Shown one piece after another: positions 7,621 to 14,334 of a stretch of 31,185 nt of DNA. The notes below the pieces were generated by a model. That model ran no database searches. It had not been told where the DNA came from and worked only from the letters and a program-made list of their open reading frames with translations. The position numbers were made by a program, and so were the translations under genes. The DNA lies in assembly GCA_038063195.1 (NCBI GenBank), contig JBBTVO010000046.1, positions 1 to 31,185 of the forward strand, read 5' to 3'. The DNA is from JBBTVO01 sp038063195. Its GTDB lineage: Bacteria > Patescibacteriota > Microgenomatia > Levybacterales > UBA12049. The stretch's first letter is position 1. The number at the start of each line of letters is the position of its first letter.

Positions 7621-7649
7621 TTGTAAACTAAATTGTAGAATTATAGAAT
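7621..7649 (+). promoter_or_regulatory. Leaderless promoter of uppP
   Basis: TTGTAA at 7621-7626, a 17-nt spacer, TAGAAT at 7644-7649, then 6 nt to the ATG at 7656. The start codon is expected to coincide with the transcript 5' end. Confidence 0.6.
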
Positions 7650-7655
7650 TTAAGC

Positions 7656-8477
7656 ATGGATTTGTTTCATGCGCTTATCTTAGGAATTGTTCAGGGGCTT
7701 ACAGAATTTCTTCCAGTTTCCTCGTCAGGACATTTAATAATAATTCCCAAAATTTTCCACTGGGGAGGAATTGTGGATACACTTTCATTCGATGTTTCCT
7801 TGCATCTGGGAACCGCGACCGCTCTAATAATATTTTTCTGGAAAGATTGGATAAGATTGACACTTCATTTTTTTGACAAGCTCTTCAAAGACAGAAAAAA
7901 TATTCTGAAAGATCCGGATTCAAAACTATTCCTACTATTAATAGTCGGATCTGTTCCTGCAGGCTTGATAGGATTTTTATTCCAGAATTTTATAGAAGAA
8001 AATGTCAGGAGTACACTTCTGATAGGTGTTACTCTGATAGTTTTTGGGTTTCTCCTCTGGTATTTTGATAAGATTGCTAAAAATAAAGAAAATCTTAAGC
8101 AAATTAATTTTAAAGATGCGGTAATTATAGGTGTTGCTCAGGCTATTGCTCTTATTCCGGGAGTTTCCAGAAGCGGTGTGACAATTACAGCCGCAAGAGC
8201 AATGAATATTGACAGAGAATCTGCTGTAAGATTTTCGTTTCTTCTTTCGGCTCCTGCGGTCTTAGGAGCAGGACTTCTTACAAGCAGAAAATTACTGAAA
8301 GAAGGATTTGGAAGTCCTTTTATTTTCTTAGTAGGCTTCTTAGCCGCTGTAGTTTCGGGAATTTTTGCAATAAAACTTTTGCTCTATCTGGCAAAGAAAG
8401 ACAATTTTAATATTTTCGTAATTTACAGACTGCTACTTGGAGCTTTTCTCATCGTCTACAGCCTTTTCTTCAGTTGA
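7656..8477 (+). CDS. uppP: Undecaprenyl-diphosphatase UppP (BacA)
   Basis: A 273-residue polytopic membrane protein. It dephosphorylates undecaprenyl diphosphate after each round of peptidoglycan or polymer export, recycling the lipid carrier. Both signature segments are visible: GLTEFLPVSSSGHL at 14-27, with E17, the serine cluster and H26, and IPGVSRSGVTITAAR near 166-180 with its catalytic arginine. About eight hydrophobic segments are expected. The last 45 nt overlap the 3' end of the antiporter gene on the opposite strand. It links to the polyprenyl-phosphate theme of FemX, the LCP ligase and the IPK/IspH pair in this window. Confidence 0.95.
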   Translation: MDLFHALILGIVQGLTEFLPVSSSGHLIIIPKIFHWGGIVDTLSFDVSLHLGTATALIIFFWKDWIRLTLHFFDKLFKDRKNILKDPDSKLFLLLIVGSVPAGLIGFLFQNFIEENVRSTLLIGVTLIVFGFLLWYFDKIAKNKENLKQINFKDAVIIGVAQAIALIPGVSRSGVTITAARAMNIDRESAVRFSFLLSAPAVLGAGLLTSRKLLKEGFGSPFIFLVGFLAAVVSGIFAIKLLLYLAKKDNFNIFVIYRLLLGAFLIVYSLFFS

Positions 8478-10178
8478 ATACTTATTTTTTCCCGTCCATT
8501 CTTTTCTTTTTTCCAAATGCTCAAGATGTTTATCGCGCTCCTCTTCAAAACCCTTTTTATCAAGCCCAAATTTACTTATCATATTTGTTGCAAATCTTGC
8601 TCCCAGATAGTGAGGCATAATTACATAAGTTGCTCCTTTTTCATACAGAGCCTGTGCGTCTTCTGTATCATGAGATATAACTATAATGATCGCACTGGGA
8701 CTGTCTTCTTTTATCTTGTTCACCAAAAGCATATTTGTTTTAAAATCAGGAATAGTTGAAACAGCCATTTTTATTTTTGCTAAATTAAGTTCCGAAACGA
8801 ACTCTATATCCTGAGCATCACCATACCTATAAGGAATATTTTCTTTTTGAAGACTTTTTATAGAGGACGGGTCGAAATCTATTACCAAAAACTTCTTATC
8901 AAGCTTACTAAATGCCCGCAAAAAATCCTGACCTACTCTGTCGTATCCAAAAAGCAGGATGTCAAAGATTTCAGCGTCACTACCTTTTTCTTTATCCTTA
9001 GGTTTTCTAATCTCAAAAATCCCAAGCAATTTTTCAAGACGTACATAAATATCCTCAGAATACATGATTAGATAGGCTGAAATTCCAATTGTAATAAGGC
9101 CGACAAGTGTAATAAGTGATGAGATTTCTTTTGTTATGTATCCCAGACTTAAGGCAAGACCGGTAAGAATAAGAGAGAATTCACTTATCTGAGTTATAGT
9201 AATTCCTGCCATAAAACTAGTCCGCTTCTTGTAGCCTAAGAGATTCATAATTATCAATACAATTACTGGGCGGCCAAATAGAACAAAGAATGAAAGAACG
9301 ATTACAGGAATAAGCAAAGTAAAAATATTTCCCAAAACCATTTGGGATCCGAGAAGGACGAAAAAAAGTACAATAAAGAAATCACGCAGAGGCTTCATTC
9401 TTGATTCTATTTCATAGGAAAATGGAGTGAGCGAGAGCATAATACCTGCGATGAGTGCCCCAATTTCAATAGAAAAACCCAAGATATGGAAAAGTGCTGC
9501 AAGGCCAAGCCCCCATGTCATAGAAAAAAGGAAAAGAAGTTCTGTTGATGAAGCCATAAAGATACTAATTCTCGGCATAATAAATTCAGAAACCAGGTAA
9601 AGAACAAGAAGAATTCCGCCGGCTTTAAGAAGCAGGAGTCCGAGTATGGTTGCCAGATTGGCATCAGCCGTTTGGGAAAAAGATGCAATAAGGACAAGAA
9701 GAATAGTAGCGGCTATATCTTCAAGAAGCAAGAACCCAATTGAAATCCTACCGTAGAGCTTGTTGAGAGCATTTTTATCAGAAAGAAGTTTGAGGACAAT
9801 AATTGTGCTTGAGAAAGAAAGGGCGAGTGCGATAAACAGCGCAGTGATGAAATTAAATCCCAAAATACTTGATAACCCAAAGCTAATGACTGCGCTAAAA
9901 ATAACTTCCCCGGCGCCTGTAATAAAAGAAACTTTTCCTACTTCTTTTATAACTCTTGGGCTAAGGTTAAGCCCGAGTATAAAAAGAAGAATTGTGACTC
10001 CTATTTTTGAAAAAAGCTCGATGTTGTCTCTCGAGTGATATATATTGAGGAAATACGGACCAATAAAAATTCCGGCCAGAATATAGCCGACAATAAGAGG
10101 CTGTCTGAGTATTCTCATGAGAATTGAGAATAATGTAGCGATGAATACTATACCTGCAAGTTCAAGAAAAATTTCCAC
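8433..10178 (-). CDS. Cation/proton antiporter with C-terminal TrkA-N-like domain
   Basis: A 581-residue protein of the CPA2/KefB type. Residues 1-390 form about 12-13 membrane helices of the Na+/H+ exchanger fold, including the early GYILAGIFIGP segment and SFSSTIIVLKLL. Residues ~405-545 form a Rossmann-like RCK/TrkA-N domain. Its glycine motif reads FGYDRVG, so the central glycine of GxGxxG is replaced by aspartate, and nucleotide binding is doubtful. The tail is charged (HLEHLEKRKEW onwards). It starts at GTG 10178 and is divergent from the Nudix gene. The 45-nt tail-to-tail overlap with uppP leaves no room for a separate terminator. Role: K+ or Na+ export and pH control; the ion cannot be read from sequence. 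Confidence 0.88.
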   Translation of the reverse strand: MEIFLELAGIVFIATLFSILMRILRQPLIVGYILAGIFIGPYFLNIYHSRDNIELFSKIGVTILLFILGLNLSPRVIKEVGKVSFITGAGEVIFSAVISFGLSSILGFNFITALFIALALSFSSTIIVLKLLSDKNALNKLYGRISIGFLLLEDIAATILLVLIASFSQTADANLATILGLLLLKAGGILLVLYLVSEFIMPRISIFMASSTELLFLFSMTWGLGLAALFHILGFSIEIGALIAGIMLSLTPFSYEIESRMKPLRDFFIVLFFVLLGSQMVLGNIFTLLIPVIVLSFFVLFGRPVIVLIIMNLLGYKKRTSFMAGITITQISEFSLILTGLALSLGYITKEISSLITLVGLITIGISAYLIMYSEDIYVRLEKLLGIFEIRKPKDKEKGSDAEIFDILLFGYDRVGQDFLRAFSKLDKKFLVIDFDPSSIKSLQKENIPYRYGDAQDIEFVSELNLAKIKMAVSTIPDFKTNMLLVNKIKEDSPSAIIIVISHDTEDAQALYEKGATYVIMPHYLGARFATNMISKFGLDKKGFEEERDKHLEHLEKRKEWTGKNKYSTEEKAVDDEKSSK

Positions 10179-10186
10179 CTGACTCT

Positions 10187-10195
10187 ATCGTAGCA
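10187..10195 (-). promoter_or_regulatory. Probable extended -10 of the antiporter gene
   Basis: The reverse strand reads TGC-TACGAT, 8 nt before the GTG start codon. No convincing -35 box. It shares a 63-nt intergenic region with the divergent Nudix promoter. Confidence 0.4.
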
Positions 10196-10226
10196 AAAAT
10201 TTACGATTAAAGAAAAGATTTATGTC

Positions 10227-10235
10227 TGATATAAT
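10227..10235 (+). promoter_or_regulatory. Leaderless extended -10 promoter of the Nudix gene
   Basis: TGA-TATAAT with the -10 box at 10230-10235. Six nucleotides separate it from a GTG at 10242, so the mRNA is expected to begin at the start codon. This supports GTG as the true start. Confidence 0.7.
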
Positions 10236-10241
10236 CACATT

Positions 10242-10682
10242 GTGAAAAGGGGAATTGATTTTGTAGGTGTTAGTATTGTTTTTCATTGTCATGACGGAGA
10301 GGGCAATTTTGTCATGGGCAAAAGAAGCAAGACTACTCGTGATGAGCGTGGAAGATGGGATCAAGGCGGAGGGGCGCTAGAGTTCGGAGAAAAAGCCGAG
10401 GACGCATTAAAAAGAGAAATAAGAGAAGAATACGGCACAGATGTTCTAGATTATGAGTTTCTAGGATTTATGGATGTTCACAGAATGGACCATAATAAAA
10501 ACAAAACACATTGGATTGCTCTTTGCCACAAGGTTTTGGTAGACAGAAAGAAAGTAAAAAATGCATCTCCTAAAGACCATGATGAAGTCGGTTGGTTCAC
10601 TCTTGATAATTTACCGTCTCCTCTTCATTCTCAAATGCCTCTATTTCTCAAGAAGTACAGAAAAAGATTGGTTGCAAAATAG
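10242..10682 (+). CDS. Nudix hydrolase
   Basis: A 146-residue Nudix protein. The Nudix box fits G-x5-E-x7-REUxEExG in the stretch GALEFGEKAEDALKREIREE, followed by YG. The preceding strand (GNFVMGKRSKTTRDERGRWD) and GGG turn are typical. The C-terminal part carries DEVGWFTLDNLP, common in MutT/ADP-ribose-type members. It hydrolyses nucleoside diphosphates linked to another group; whether the substrate is an oxidised nucleotide, an NDP-sugar or a capped RNA end is not visible. GTG is used as start because the -10 box ends 6 nt upstream. Confidence 0.9.
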   Translation: MKRGIDFVGVSIVFHCHDGEGNFVMGKRSKTTRDERGRWDQGGGALEFGEKAEDALKREIREEYGTDVLDYEFLGFMDVHRMDHNKNKTHWIALCHKVLVDRKKVKNASPKDHDEVGWFTLDNLPSPLHSQMPLFLKKYRKRLVAK

Positions 10683-10701
10683 TTTTGTTTATGTCTACAA
10701 T
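10672..10701 (+). promoter_or_regulatory. Promoter upstream of the CAP-domain gene
   Basis: TTGCAA at 10672-10677, an 18-nt spacer, TACAAT at 10696-10701. Six nt later an ATG at 10708 opens a four-codon frame (MPKV, TGA at 10720-10722) that ends directly against the ATG at 10723 of the long gene. The -35 box lies within the 3' end of the Nudix gene. Confidence 0.6.
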
Positions 10702-10722
10702 AGATTAATGCCCAAAGTCTGA

Positions 10723-11430
10723 ATGCTAAGGGAAAGATTGTTTAAACTCTTCAACTCCGTAAAAACACTTGGTAAGTCTCCCAAATTTATCTTTATGGCT
10801 TTGATAATTTCTATTTTTGTTTTGACTTCTTCTTTTTCAATACAGCAAAACTCTAAAAAAAATGTAAAAGGCGCAAATACACAAGAGAAAATTGAGATAA
10901 ATATTACTATCTCTCAAGCTCCCAGTCCACAAGTTCATCAATCAAGTATGAAAATTTTCGGAGAGGTGACAGAAAAGAAACTTGCTCCCACTGCGACACC
11001 TGTTCCCAAAGAAGTTTCACAAAATTCTACGTCGGCAGTTTCAAATTCTATATCTATAAACACAACGGATAGTGCAGGATTATTGGTGTCCATAAATTCT
11101 TTCCGTACCGGCAATGGCGGAATAGCTCCACTTTCTTTTTCGGGAACTTTGTGTGATGTTGCCGGGAAAAGATTAAATGAGCTAATTACAACTGGGACTT
11201 TGGATAATCATGCAGGGTTTAACAAGTATTTTGCGGGTCAGAAAGAATTCAGCGGGATGGGAGAAGTACTTTTCCAGTCGAGCAACCCGACATCGCCTGA
11301 TTATGCGGTAAATGAAGGCTGGGCTAAGTCAAAAGATGGACACAGGGAAAATATGTTAAATCCCAGCTGGAATTACGGTTGCGGTGCAACCAATGGTCAT
11401 ATAGCAGTATTTAATTTTGGAAAGAAATAA
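10723..11430 (+). CDS. Secreted or anchored CAP/SCP-domain protein
   Basis: A 235-residue protein. A basic N-terminus is followed by a hydrophobic segment near 23-42 (signal anchor or signal peptide), a Ser/Thr/Pro-rich linker to about residue 118, and a C-terminal CAP (SCP/PR-1) domain. CAP-site residues are visible: the histidine in LDNHAGF, the glutamate in GMGEVLF, and SKDGHRENML with the second histidine and glutamate. Two cysteines (GTLCDVAG and NYGCGA) could form a disulfide outside the cell. Bacterial CAP proteins are extracellular and of mostly unknown function. The frame begins right after a TGA closing a four-codon leaderless frame, so the native start may have been altered by a nonsense change. 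Confidence 0.78.
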   Translation: MLRERLFKLFNSVKTLGKSPKFIFMALIISIFVLTSSFSIQQNSKKNVKGANTQEKIEINITISQAPSPQVHQSSMKIFGEVTEKKLAPTATPVPKEVSQNSTSAVSNSISINTTDSAGLLVSINSFRTGNGGIAPLSFSGTLCDVAGKRLNELITTGTLDNHAGFNKYFAGQKEFSGMGEVLFQSSNPTSPDYAVNEGWAKSKDGHRENMLNPSWNYGCGATNGHIAVFNFGKK

Positions 11431-11438
11431 TTTATCGT

Positions 11439-11468
11439 TTGACTTTTAAATCTAAGAATATTTATAAT
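11439..11468 (+). promoter_or_regulatory. Leaderless promoter of the 11474 gene pair
   Basis: TTGACT at 11439-11444, an 18-nt spacer, TATAAT at 11463-11468, then 5 nt to the ATG at 11474. It is one of the cleanest promoters in the window and predicts a leaderless two-gene mRNA. Confidence 0.75.
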
Positions 11469-11473
11469 AGCTT

Positions 11474-11788
11474 ATGGTTATAGAAACTCGAGTGTCCACT
11501 CACATGCCAGTTGAGGCACGTATTTATGAAACTCTTTCCTCTGTTTTATCAAAAGACAGTTCCGTGAGTATTGATGCGGAGAGGGAATATTTAACAGAAC
11601 AATTAAGTAAAGCGGTAAAAGAAGGAAATGAATCCCTAACGTCTCCCATAATTACGGTTTTTAGAATTCACGGAAATTCGGCTGATGTATTAATGCTACG
11701 GGATTATACGGAAATTAAAAAAGCAAATATAGGAACAGTTGCAAAGAGAGCAATACTTGAAATAGAAAGTAGAGAGGAAAATGGATAG
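11474..11788 (+). CDS. Small cytoplasmic protein of unknown function
   Basis: A 104-residue protein I do not recognise. It has no signal peptide, membrane segment or cysteine. It seems to be a mixed alpha/beta domain: an N-terminal strand (MVIETRVSTHM), two helices, then two strands (TVFRIHGNSADVLMLRDY) and a C-terminal helix. A clean leaderless promoter precedes it, and its last 8 nt overlap the next gene (ATGGATAG), so translational coupling to the membrane sensor-like protein is likely. A cytoplasmic partner or regulator of that protein is a possibility, from context only. Confidence 0.7.
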   Translation: MVIETRVSTHMPVEARIYETLSSVLSKDSSVSIDAEREYLTEQLSKAVKEGNESLTSPIITVFRIHGNSADVLMLRDYTEIKKANIGTVAKRAILEIESREENG

Positions 11789-12374
11789 TAAAATAAATAA
11801 AGAAGCATTCAAATCTTTTATCCCTTTTGTGGTTGCGACTACACTTATCTGCGGATTGATTTATGTTTCAGTCCAACAGGTCTTAAGACAAACTGCAAAT
11901 GATCCGCAAATACAAATCGCAGAAGATGTATCCGGTGCTTTGTCAACAGGAGTTCCGCCTCAGGCAATTGCCAATCCAAACGGAACCGATCTCAAGAAAA
12001 GCCTTGCGACATTTATCATAATCTACGATAGCTCAAAATCAGCAGTTTTATCCTCAGCAACTCTGGATGGAAAGACTCCCGAACTTCCTAAGGGTGTTTT
12101 TGATGAAGTAGGAAAAAAAGGACAAAGGAGTTTCACATGGGAGCCTAAAAAAGGAACAAGAGTTGCGGCTGTAGTCCAGAAATATTCGGGTAAATCTTCC
12201 GGTTATGTGTTGGTGGGCCGCTCTATACGTGAAATTGAAAAAAGAGAGTTGATGCTTGAACAGGGAATGGGAATTGCATGGATAGTGATATTAATTGCAA
12301 CGTATGTAAGCATCTATATTCTAAACCAGCGGATGTCTAAAGTAAAAACAATCAGAAGAATAACCTCAAAGTAG
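11781..12374 (+). CDS. Two-helix membrane protein with extracytoplasmic sensor-like domain
   Basis: A 197-residue protein with a membrane helix near 15-33, about 125 residues outside the membrane, a second helix near 163-182 and a short basic cytoplasmic tail. The external part contains a strand-rich stretch (FIIIYDSSKSAVLSSATLDG, then RVAAVVQKY and GYVLVGRSIREIEKREL) that resembles a PDC/Cache-type sensor fold, where a conserved RSIREIE-like helix leads into the second transmembrane segment. No HAMP, kinase or cyclase follows, so it would be a stand-alone receptor half. Its start overlaps the upstream unknown gene by 8 nt. The fold assignment is by pattern only. Confidence 0.6.
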   Translation: MDSKINKEAFKSFIPFVVATTLICGLIYVSVQQVLRQTANDPQIQIAEDVSGALSTGVPPQAIANPNGTDLKKSLATFIIIYDSSKSAVLSSATLDGKTPELPKGVFDEVGKKGQRSFTWEPKKGTRVAAVVQKYSGKSSGYVLVGRSIREIEKRELMLEQGMGIAWIVILIATYVSIYILNQRMSKVKTIRRITSK

Positions 12375-12397
12375 TTCTTATACCCCTCTTCTAATTA

Positions 12398-12514
12398 TTG
12401 ACAAGAAGTTCTCCTCAGATTGTTCCGGGATTTCGTGTCGACGGATTTTTGTGGGCGCTTATATTTAGTATTTTGCTTTCAGTTATCAATATGGTTATCC
12501 ACAAAGTTGCTTAA
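12398..12514 (+). pseudogene. Remnant of a phage-holin-4-like (DUF360) membrane protein
   Basis: The frame ending at TAA 12512-12514 reads IVPGFRVDGFLWALIFSILL then SVINMVIHKVA. That closely follows the C-terminal helix of the four-helix holin-like/DUF360 family (pattern PGFxVxGFxxAL, hydrophobic, xSxxNxxI). An in-frame TAA at 12392-12394 closes the frame upstream and only ~38 codons remain of a normal ~110-130. No initiating region for the first three helices is visible between 12375 and 12397, so this looks like a 5'-deleted gene. Confidence 0.6.
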
Positions 12515-12582
12515 TTCTCTCAATTCCTCTACGAGCTAAATACTCCTTGCTAATTTTTCAAATTTATGACTACTACAGAAAG

Positions 12583-12657
12583 GCCACAGTTGGATAGATT
12601 TGTCATCCAACGTGGCTCCGTGAAGTGCACTTGTGCTACTTCACAGGAGGAGGTGAT
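12583..12657 (+). promoter_or_regulatory. Two-hairpin leader with strong Shine-Dalgarno before DUF378 gene
   Basis: Hairpin 1: GCCAC, bulged A, GTTGGAT (12589-12595), a 9-nt loop, ATCCAAC (12605-12611) and GTGGC (12612-12616). Hairpin 2: GTGAAGTGCAC (12620-12630), TT loop, GTGC, bulged T and ACTTCAC ending at 12644. Immediately after is AGGAGGAGGTGAT (12645-12657), a near-perfect ribosome-binding site with 8 nt to the ATG. This is the only strong Shine-Dalgarno sequence I see in the window. No convincing promoter was found upstream of it. Confidence 0.7.
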
Positions 12658-12662
12658 TTTAA

Positions 12663-12869
12663 ATGAAAATATTACACATGGTAGCATTTGCACTTACAAT
12701 TATTGGTGCTGTTAATCTAGGACTCACGGCTTTTAGTTACAATATAATCGAAATGATCCTTGGAGCCGGAACAAGTCTCGCAATGATAGTTTACGTATTG
12801 GTAGGTTTGTCTGCAGTATATATTGCGGCAACCCACATGAGTGATTGTAAGATCTGCTCAAAGAAATAA
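12663..12869 (+). CDS. DUF378 small membrane protein
   Basis: A 68-residue protein with two membrane helices, matching DUF378: the N-terminal helix ends in TIIGAVNLGLTAF (family pattern IGAINWGLVGF) and the second contains AMIVYVLVGLSAVYIA (pattern YxLVGLAAxY). The C-terminus has two cysteines (SDCKICSKK), a CxxC near the membrane surface that could bind a metal or form a disulfide. Function of the family is unknown. It is expressed from a strong Shine-Dalgarno site behind a two-hairpin leader, which suggests high or controlled translation. It stands alone between a holin remnant and a possible reverse-strand small ORF. Confidence 0.88.
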   Translation: MKILHMVAFALTIIGAVNLGLTAFSYNIIEMILGAGTSLAMIVYVLVGLSAVYIAATHMSDCKICSKK

Positions 12870-12899
12870 AAGAAAAAAACCAACTAGCTTTTATTAAAA

Positions 12900-13010
12900 T
12901 TATTGTGCAGGAATTGGCGTGGGGCTTATAGATTTGGTAATCCCGCGGAAGTTTGTGCGCATTTGTGCTATATTATTTTTTATCTTCGCAAAATTATTTC
13001 TGATTCCCAT
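12900..13010 (-). CDS. Possible small 36-residue protein
   Basis: In the 253-nt gap between the DUF378 gene and the flavoprotein gene the reverse strand has an ATG at 13010-13008 followed by 36 codons to TAA. The product begins MGIRNNFAKIKNNIAQM, is basic and helical in the first two thirds, and ends in a proline-rich tail (ISPTPIPAQ). Codon choice does not look random, but no convincing promoter or ribosome-binding site was found. It may be a real small protein, a gene remnant, or chance. The rest of the gap holds only the downstream gene's promoter. Confidence 0.3.
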   Translation of the reverse strand: MGIRNNFAKIKNNIAQMRTNFRGITKSISPTPIPAQ

Positions 13011-13087
13011 CAGATATAAGTAGGACCCTGACATATTTGGCATTTAATAGTATTAGTTTATCGAGTTTTTTTTGTTAAGCTTCATAG

Positions 13088-13116
13088 TTGTATAGACACC
13101 AAATATTAAATAGAAT
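13088..13116 (+). promoter_or_regulatory. Leaderless promoter of the NDH-2-like gene
   Basis: TTGTAT at 13088-13093, a 17-nt spacer, TAGAAT at 13111-13116, then 6 nt to the ATG at 13123. Same geometry as the uppP promoter. Confidence 0.55.
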
Positions 13117-13122
13117 TAATTT

Positions 13123-14322
13123 ATGGGGAAAATCGTAATTTTGGGTGGAGGATTTGCAGGAGTTGCGGCGGGACTTACTCTATCAAGAAACATTCCGGAA
13201 GGATTTTCAGTTACGATTATTGATAAAAATTCTTTTCATACCTTCACACCCTCTCTTTACGAAGTTGCCAGTTCCGAAGAACCACAGAAAAACATAGCAA
13301 TTCCTTTTTCTGAAATTTTCCAAAAAAATGTTGAAATAATTAAGGCAGAAGTAGAAAAGATTGATGAGAGGAAGAAAAAGATAATCCTAAAAGATAAAAG
13401 AATAATTGATTTTGATTATTTAGTAATTTCTCTTGGAAGTGAGCCTGCATTCTACGGGATACAGGGACTCAAAGACTATTCATTTCCGCTTAAGACAGTC
13501 GCTGATGCTGTAAGAATAAAAGATGAAATTCATAAAGCGTGTGATAAGAAAGCATTAGAGGGAGAGAAAATAAATATAATTGTAGGCGGGGGAGGATTTG
13601 CAGGAACTGAACTTGCAGCTGAAATTCTTTGTTATGACGACCTGCTTTCGAAAGAGCATAAGATAGACAGCAAGTCTTTTGATGTTTTTATAATTCAAGG
13701 CTCAGATAAACTTCTTAAAGAGCTTGATGAACATGTCTCGAATACTGCAACAAATAGACTACAGAAATTAGGAGCAAGATTTATCTTCGGAAGCCATATA
13801 AAAGAAGTTTCGAAAAATAGTTTGAGAACTGATAAGGGAGAGAATTTTTCTTTTGATATTCTTATCTGGACAGGAGGAGTTAAGGCAAATAGCTTATTAG
13901 AAATTTCAGGACTTCCTCTTTCTAAGTCAGGAGAGGTTATTGTGAATGAATATCTTCAGGCAAAAGATTTTCCGAATATTTTTGTCGCAGGAGATATCGC
14001 AGAGTTTACAGATGCGAAAACTCAAAAAAAAGCGCCGGGAGTGGCGCAAGTTGCAGAAGATGAAGGGAGAGTCGCGGGAGAAAATATTGTCAGTTTGATA
14101 GAAAAGAAAAGCTTAAAACCTTATAAATTGAGACACTTTGGATATTTAATACCTCTTCGCGGACGATACGCAGTATTTACTTCAGGAATGCTTCATATAA
14201 AAGGATTTTTTGGCTGGATAATTCAGCAAATTGTAGTCCTCCGCTATTTTCTCGGAATCCTCCCTTTCCCAAAAGATCTTAAAAGGTGGAACGACTTTGA
14301 GAAAGATTTAAGACAAGAGTGA
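13123..14322 (+). CDS. Type II NADH dehydrogenase-like flavoprotein (NDH-2)
   Basis: A 399-residue pyridine nucleotide-disulfide oxidoreductase. The first dinucleotide fold, for FAD, is IVILGGGFAGVAAG (residues 4-17). The second, for NAD(P)H, is IIVGGGGFAGTELAAE near 150-165. The FAD-ribityl site FVAGDIAEF and the following GVAQVAEDEGRVAGENI are typical of NDH-2. The C-terminus has GYLIPLRGRYAVF and a hydrophobic amphipathic region (IKGFFGWIIQQIVVLRYFLG) as used for membrane docking. NDH-2 oxidises NADH and reduces quinone without proton pumping. No quinone-synthesis or oxidase genes are in view, so the acceptor could be oxygen or another small molecule. The sodN gene follows after 12 nt with its own promoter. 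Confidence 0.85.
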   Translation: MGKIVILGGGFAGVAAGLTLSRNIPEGFSVTIIDKNSFHTFTPSLYEVASSEEPQKNIAIPFSEIFQKNVEIIKAEVEKIDERKKKIILKDKRIIDFDYLVISLGSEPAFYGIQGLKDYSFPLKTVADAVRIKDEIHKACDKKALEGEKINIIVGGGGFAGTELAAEILCYDDLLSKEHKIDSKSFDVFIIQGSDKLLKELDEHVSNTATNRLQKLGARFIFGSHIKEVSKNSLRTDKGENFSFDILIWTGGVKANSLLEISGLPLSKSGEVIVNEYLQAKDFPNIFVAGDIAEFTDAKTQKKAPGVAQVAEDEGRVAGENIVSLIEKKSLKPYKLRHFGYLIPLRGRYAVFTSGMLHIKGFFGWIIQQIVVLRYFLGILPFPKDLKRWNDFEKDLRQE

Positions 14323-14328
14323 TATAAT
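14320..14328 (+). promoter_or_regulatory. Leaderless extended -10 promoter of sodN
   Basis: TGA-TATAAT with the -10 box at 14323-14328 and 6 nt to the ATG at 14335. The box starts at the stop codon of the preceding flavoprotein gene. A TTGAGA at 14297-14302 is 20 nt from the -10 box, which is too far to be convincing. Confidence 0.65.
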
Positions 14329-14334
14329 AGAGCT

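Noticed and set aside
10708..10725. Recoding of TGA as an amino acid
   Set aside because: TGA ends several genes here (for example the cupin gene at 697-699 and pcrA at the femX junction), and no other in-frame TGA occurs in conserved genes.
12898..13023. Forward-strand frame with hydrophobic C-terminus in the gap after the DUF378 gene
   Set aside because: Only GTG at 12919 could start it, with no promoter or ribosome-binding site; the opposite-strand ATG frame is slightly better, and both may be chance.
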